Source of the DNA: Clostridia bacterium
Lineage (GTDB): Bacteria; Bacillota; Clostridia; Saccharofermentanales; UBA5734
DNA: 5,665 bases
Reading direction: 5' to 3'
NCBI GenBank assembly: GCA_009929975.1
Contig: RZZF01000131.1
Span: forward strand, 1 to 5,665
A program made the position numbers and the translations under genes. This document shows, in pieces, positions 5,532-5,665 of this stretch. Every line of letters starts with the position of its first letter. Position 1 is the stretch's first letter. The notes beneath the pieces were generated by a model. It searched no databases, was not told the origin of the DNA, and worked only from the letters and a program-made list of their open reading frames with translations.

Positions 5532-5663
5532 TTAATCGAGTGTTAGCTTTATAAATAATGCCTTTAGAGTATCTAGCGGCATTTCTGCGAGTGGAGTTTC
5601 TTCAAATCCTGCGTCTTTCTTGAGCTGTTTCCAAATTGCAACAGCATTTGGGTGCGCATTGAG
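5532..5663 (-). CDS. C-terminal end of an unrecognised protein (partial, runs off the window)
   Basis: An open frame enters from the right edge on the minus strand and ends with TAA at 5534-5532. It encodes 43 residues without a stop. The peptide has a coherent, mixed helical look (for example AVAIWKQLKKDAGF, then PLDTLKALFIKLTLD), and a ribosome site plus a second gene follow closely, which supports real coding. I do not recognise the family. The N-terminus lies outside the window. It forms a two-gene unit with the zipper gene, separated by 15 bases, and shares its AT-richer composition. Confidence 0.6.
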   Translation of the reverse strand, partial: LNAHPNAVAIWKQLKKDAGFEETPLAEMPLDTLKALFIKLTLD

Positions 5664-5665
5664 AT

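Overview
The window holds most or all of a compact six-gene metal-cofactor operon on the plus strand (1007-5180). It is flanked on the left by a divergent short-chain dehydrogenase gene (5-838, minus) and on the right by two minus-strand genes of unknown function in AT-richer DNA. Strong AGGAGG-type ribosome binding sites, SigA-like promoters and gene content typical of strict anaerobes suggest an anaerobic bacterium, most likely a moderately GC-rich member of the Bacillota. That placement is an inference from style and gene content, not from a phylogenetic marker.

Operon layout: a NifX/NifB-type (MTH1175-like) protein; two tandem MinD/Mrp-type P-loop ATPases, each with an inserted two-cluster ferredoxin domain; a metallo-beta-lactamase (MBL) fold hydrolase of the COG1237 type; a canonical Mrp/ApbC/Nbp35 iron-sulfur carrier ATPase; and a second NifX-type protein with a Cys/His-rich tail. 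The first four genes are packed tightly (a 5-nt gap, then two 4-nt ATGA overlaps). A good -35/-10 promoter (937-965) precedes the operon and a perfect-stem terminator (5209-5258) follows it. The gene set resembles the Desulfovibrio orange-protein (ORP) locus, which combines paired ferredoxin-ATPases, Mrp or Mrp-ORP fusions and NifX-like ORP proteins that bind a Mo-Cu-S cluster. A working model is that the ATPases and Mrp load or reshape a metal-sulfur cluster carried by the small NifX-type proteins. The cargo metal cannot be read from sequence.

The most notable detail is that the first ferredoxin-ATPase has Tyr69 where the second Cys of its first 4Fe-4S motif should be, while its tandem paralogue keeps all eight Cys. 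From about 5260 to the right edge the DNA becomes visibly more AT-rich. This stretch encodes, on the minus strand, the C-terminal 43 residues of an unrecognised protein and a 72-residue protein with a four-leucine heptad zipper. No rRNA, tRNA, CRISPR or recognisable insertion sequence was seen.
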